DNA of 33,298 bases. It comes from an uncultured Spartobacteria bacterium (GTDB lineage Bacteria > Verrucomicrobiota > Verrucomicrobiia > Chthoniobacterales > Chthoniobacteraceae). Below are positions 33,100-33,298 of this stretch, one piece after another; within the stretch, counting starts at the first letter, position 1, and every line of letters begins with the position of its first letter. Below the pieces are notes generated by a model, which was not told the origin of the DNA, searched no databases, and was given only the letters and a program-made list of their open reading frames with translations. A program made the position numbers and the translations under genes. The stretch lies in contig CAIYUV010000059.1 in the NCBI GenBank assembly GCA_903929475.1, positions 1 through 33,298 of the forward strand. The letters run 5' to 3'.

Positions 33100-33298
33100 A
33101 GCGGGATGATTGAGGTGGACCCCGTTCTTCGGCCAGAGATGATAGAAATTAAGCTAGGGCGGAAAAGCGTGTGAGTGAGTGATGACGGGATGCTTTATTG
33201 TGGTCAAGGCGGAAGGGTGTGATTTGCGGAGGTGGCTCCGATAGTTTGGCTCTGGAACGGAGGGGTGACTGTGCTTTGGAGCGTAGCGGAAAAGCGCA

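Overview
The window looks like a chromosomal segment of a moderately high-GC bacterium of the PVC group, most likely a Verrucomicrobiota member (Spartobacteria/Chthoniobacter-like). That placement is inference from general character: long secreted or surface proteins, weak or absent Shine-Dalgarno sequences, a giant multiheme cytochrome, a UbiD-type menaquinone decarboxylase, and intergenic DNA filled with short-period repeats. No rRNA or tRNA gene was recognised, so the taxonomy rests on protein style only.

Layout. 1-1322: a partial secreted esterase, a DUF4242 protein and YaeQ. 1323-2367: non-coding DNA holding a 24-unit, 21-bp tandem array and a nested inverted-repeat (MITE-like) element. 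2368-5567: glutathione peroxidase and SufE (overlapping), a convergent cyclic-nucleotide-domain histidine kinase, and two unknown small proteins. 5655-13019: purF and purM, a decaheme cytochrome fused to an LVIVD propeller, and an unknown secreted protein. 13088-16880: a class A penicillin-binding protein read leftward, then a second 21-bp array of hairpin-like units, bracketed by a degenerate direct duplication of the PBP 5' end. 16881-22940: a very large multi-domain surface protein interrupted by a frameshift at an 8-G run, then an FHA membrane protein. 23028-26373: a leftward cluster of sigma factor, putative membrane anti-sigma protein and Spy/CpxP-like periplasmic protein, preceded by a UbiD-family decarboxylase carrying an in-gene heptanucleotide repeat. 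26412-27260: an AT-richer orphan secreted-protein gene between perfect 24-bp direct repeats. 27290-33099: a ThuA-like protein, RibBA, an inner-membrane-anchored OmpA-domain protein, a glycyl-tRNA synthetase with a compositionally distinct insert, and a small lipase-like hydrolase.

How genes work together. Housekeeping functions (purine, riboflavin, Fe-S, GlyRS, probable menaquinone decarboxylation) are interleaved with envelope functions (PBP1A, OmpA-like, surface adhesin-like protein, cytochrome, Spy-like stress protein). The clearest functional units are gpx-sufE, purF-purM and sigma/anti-sigma/Spy. The most unusual material is non-coding: two independent arrays with a strict 21-bp period (two helical turns). 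The second has dyad-symmetric units whose arms show matched base changes.
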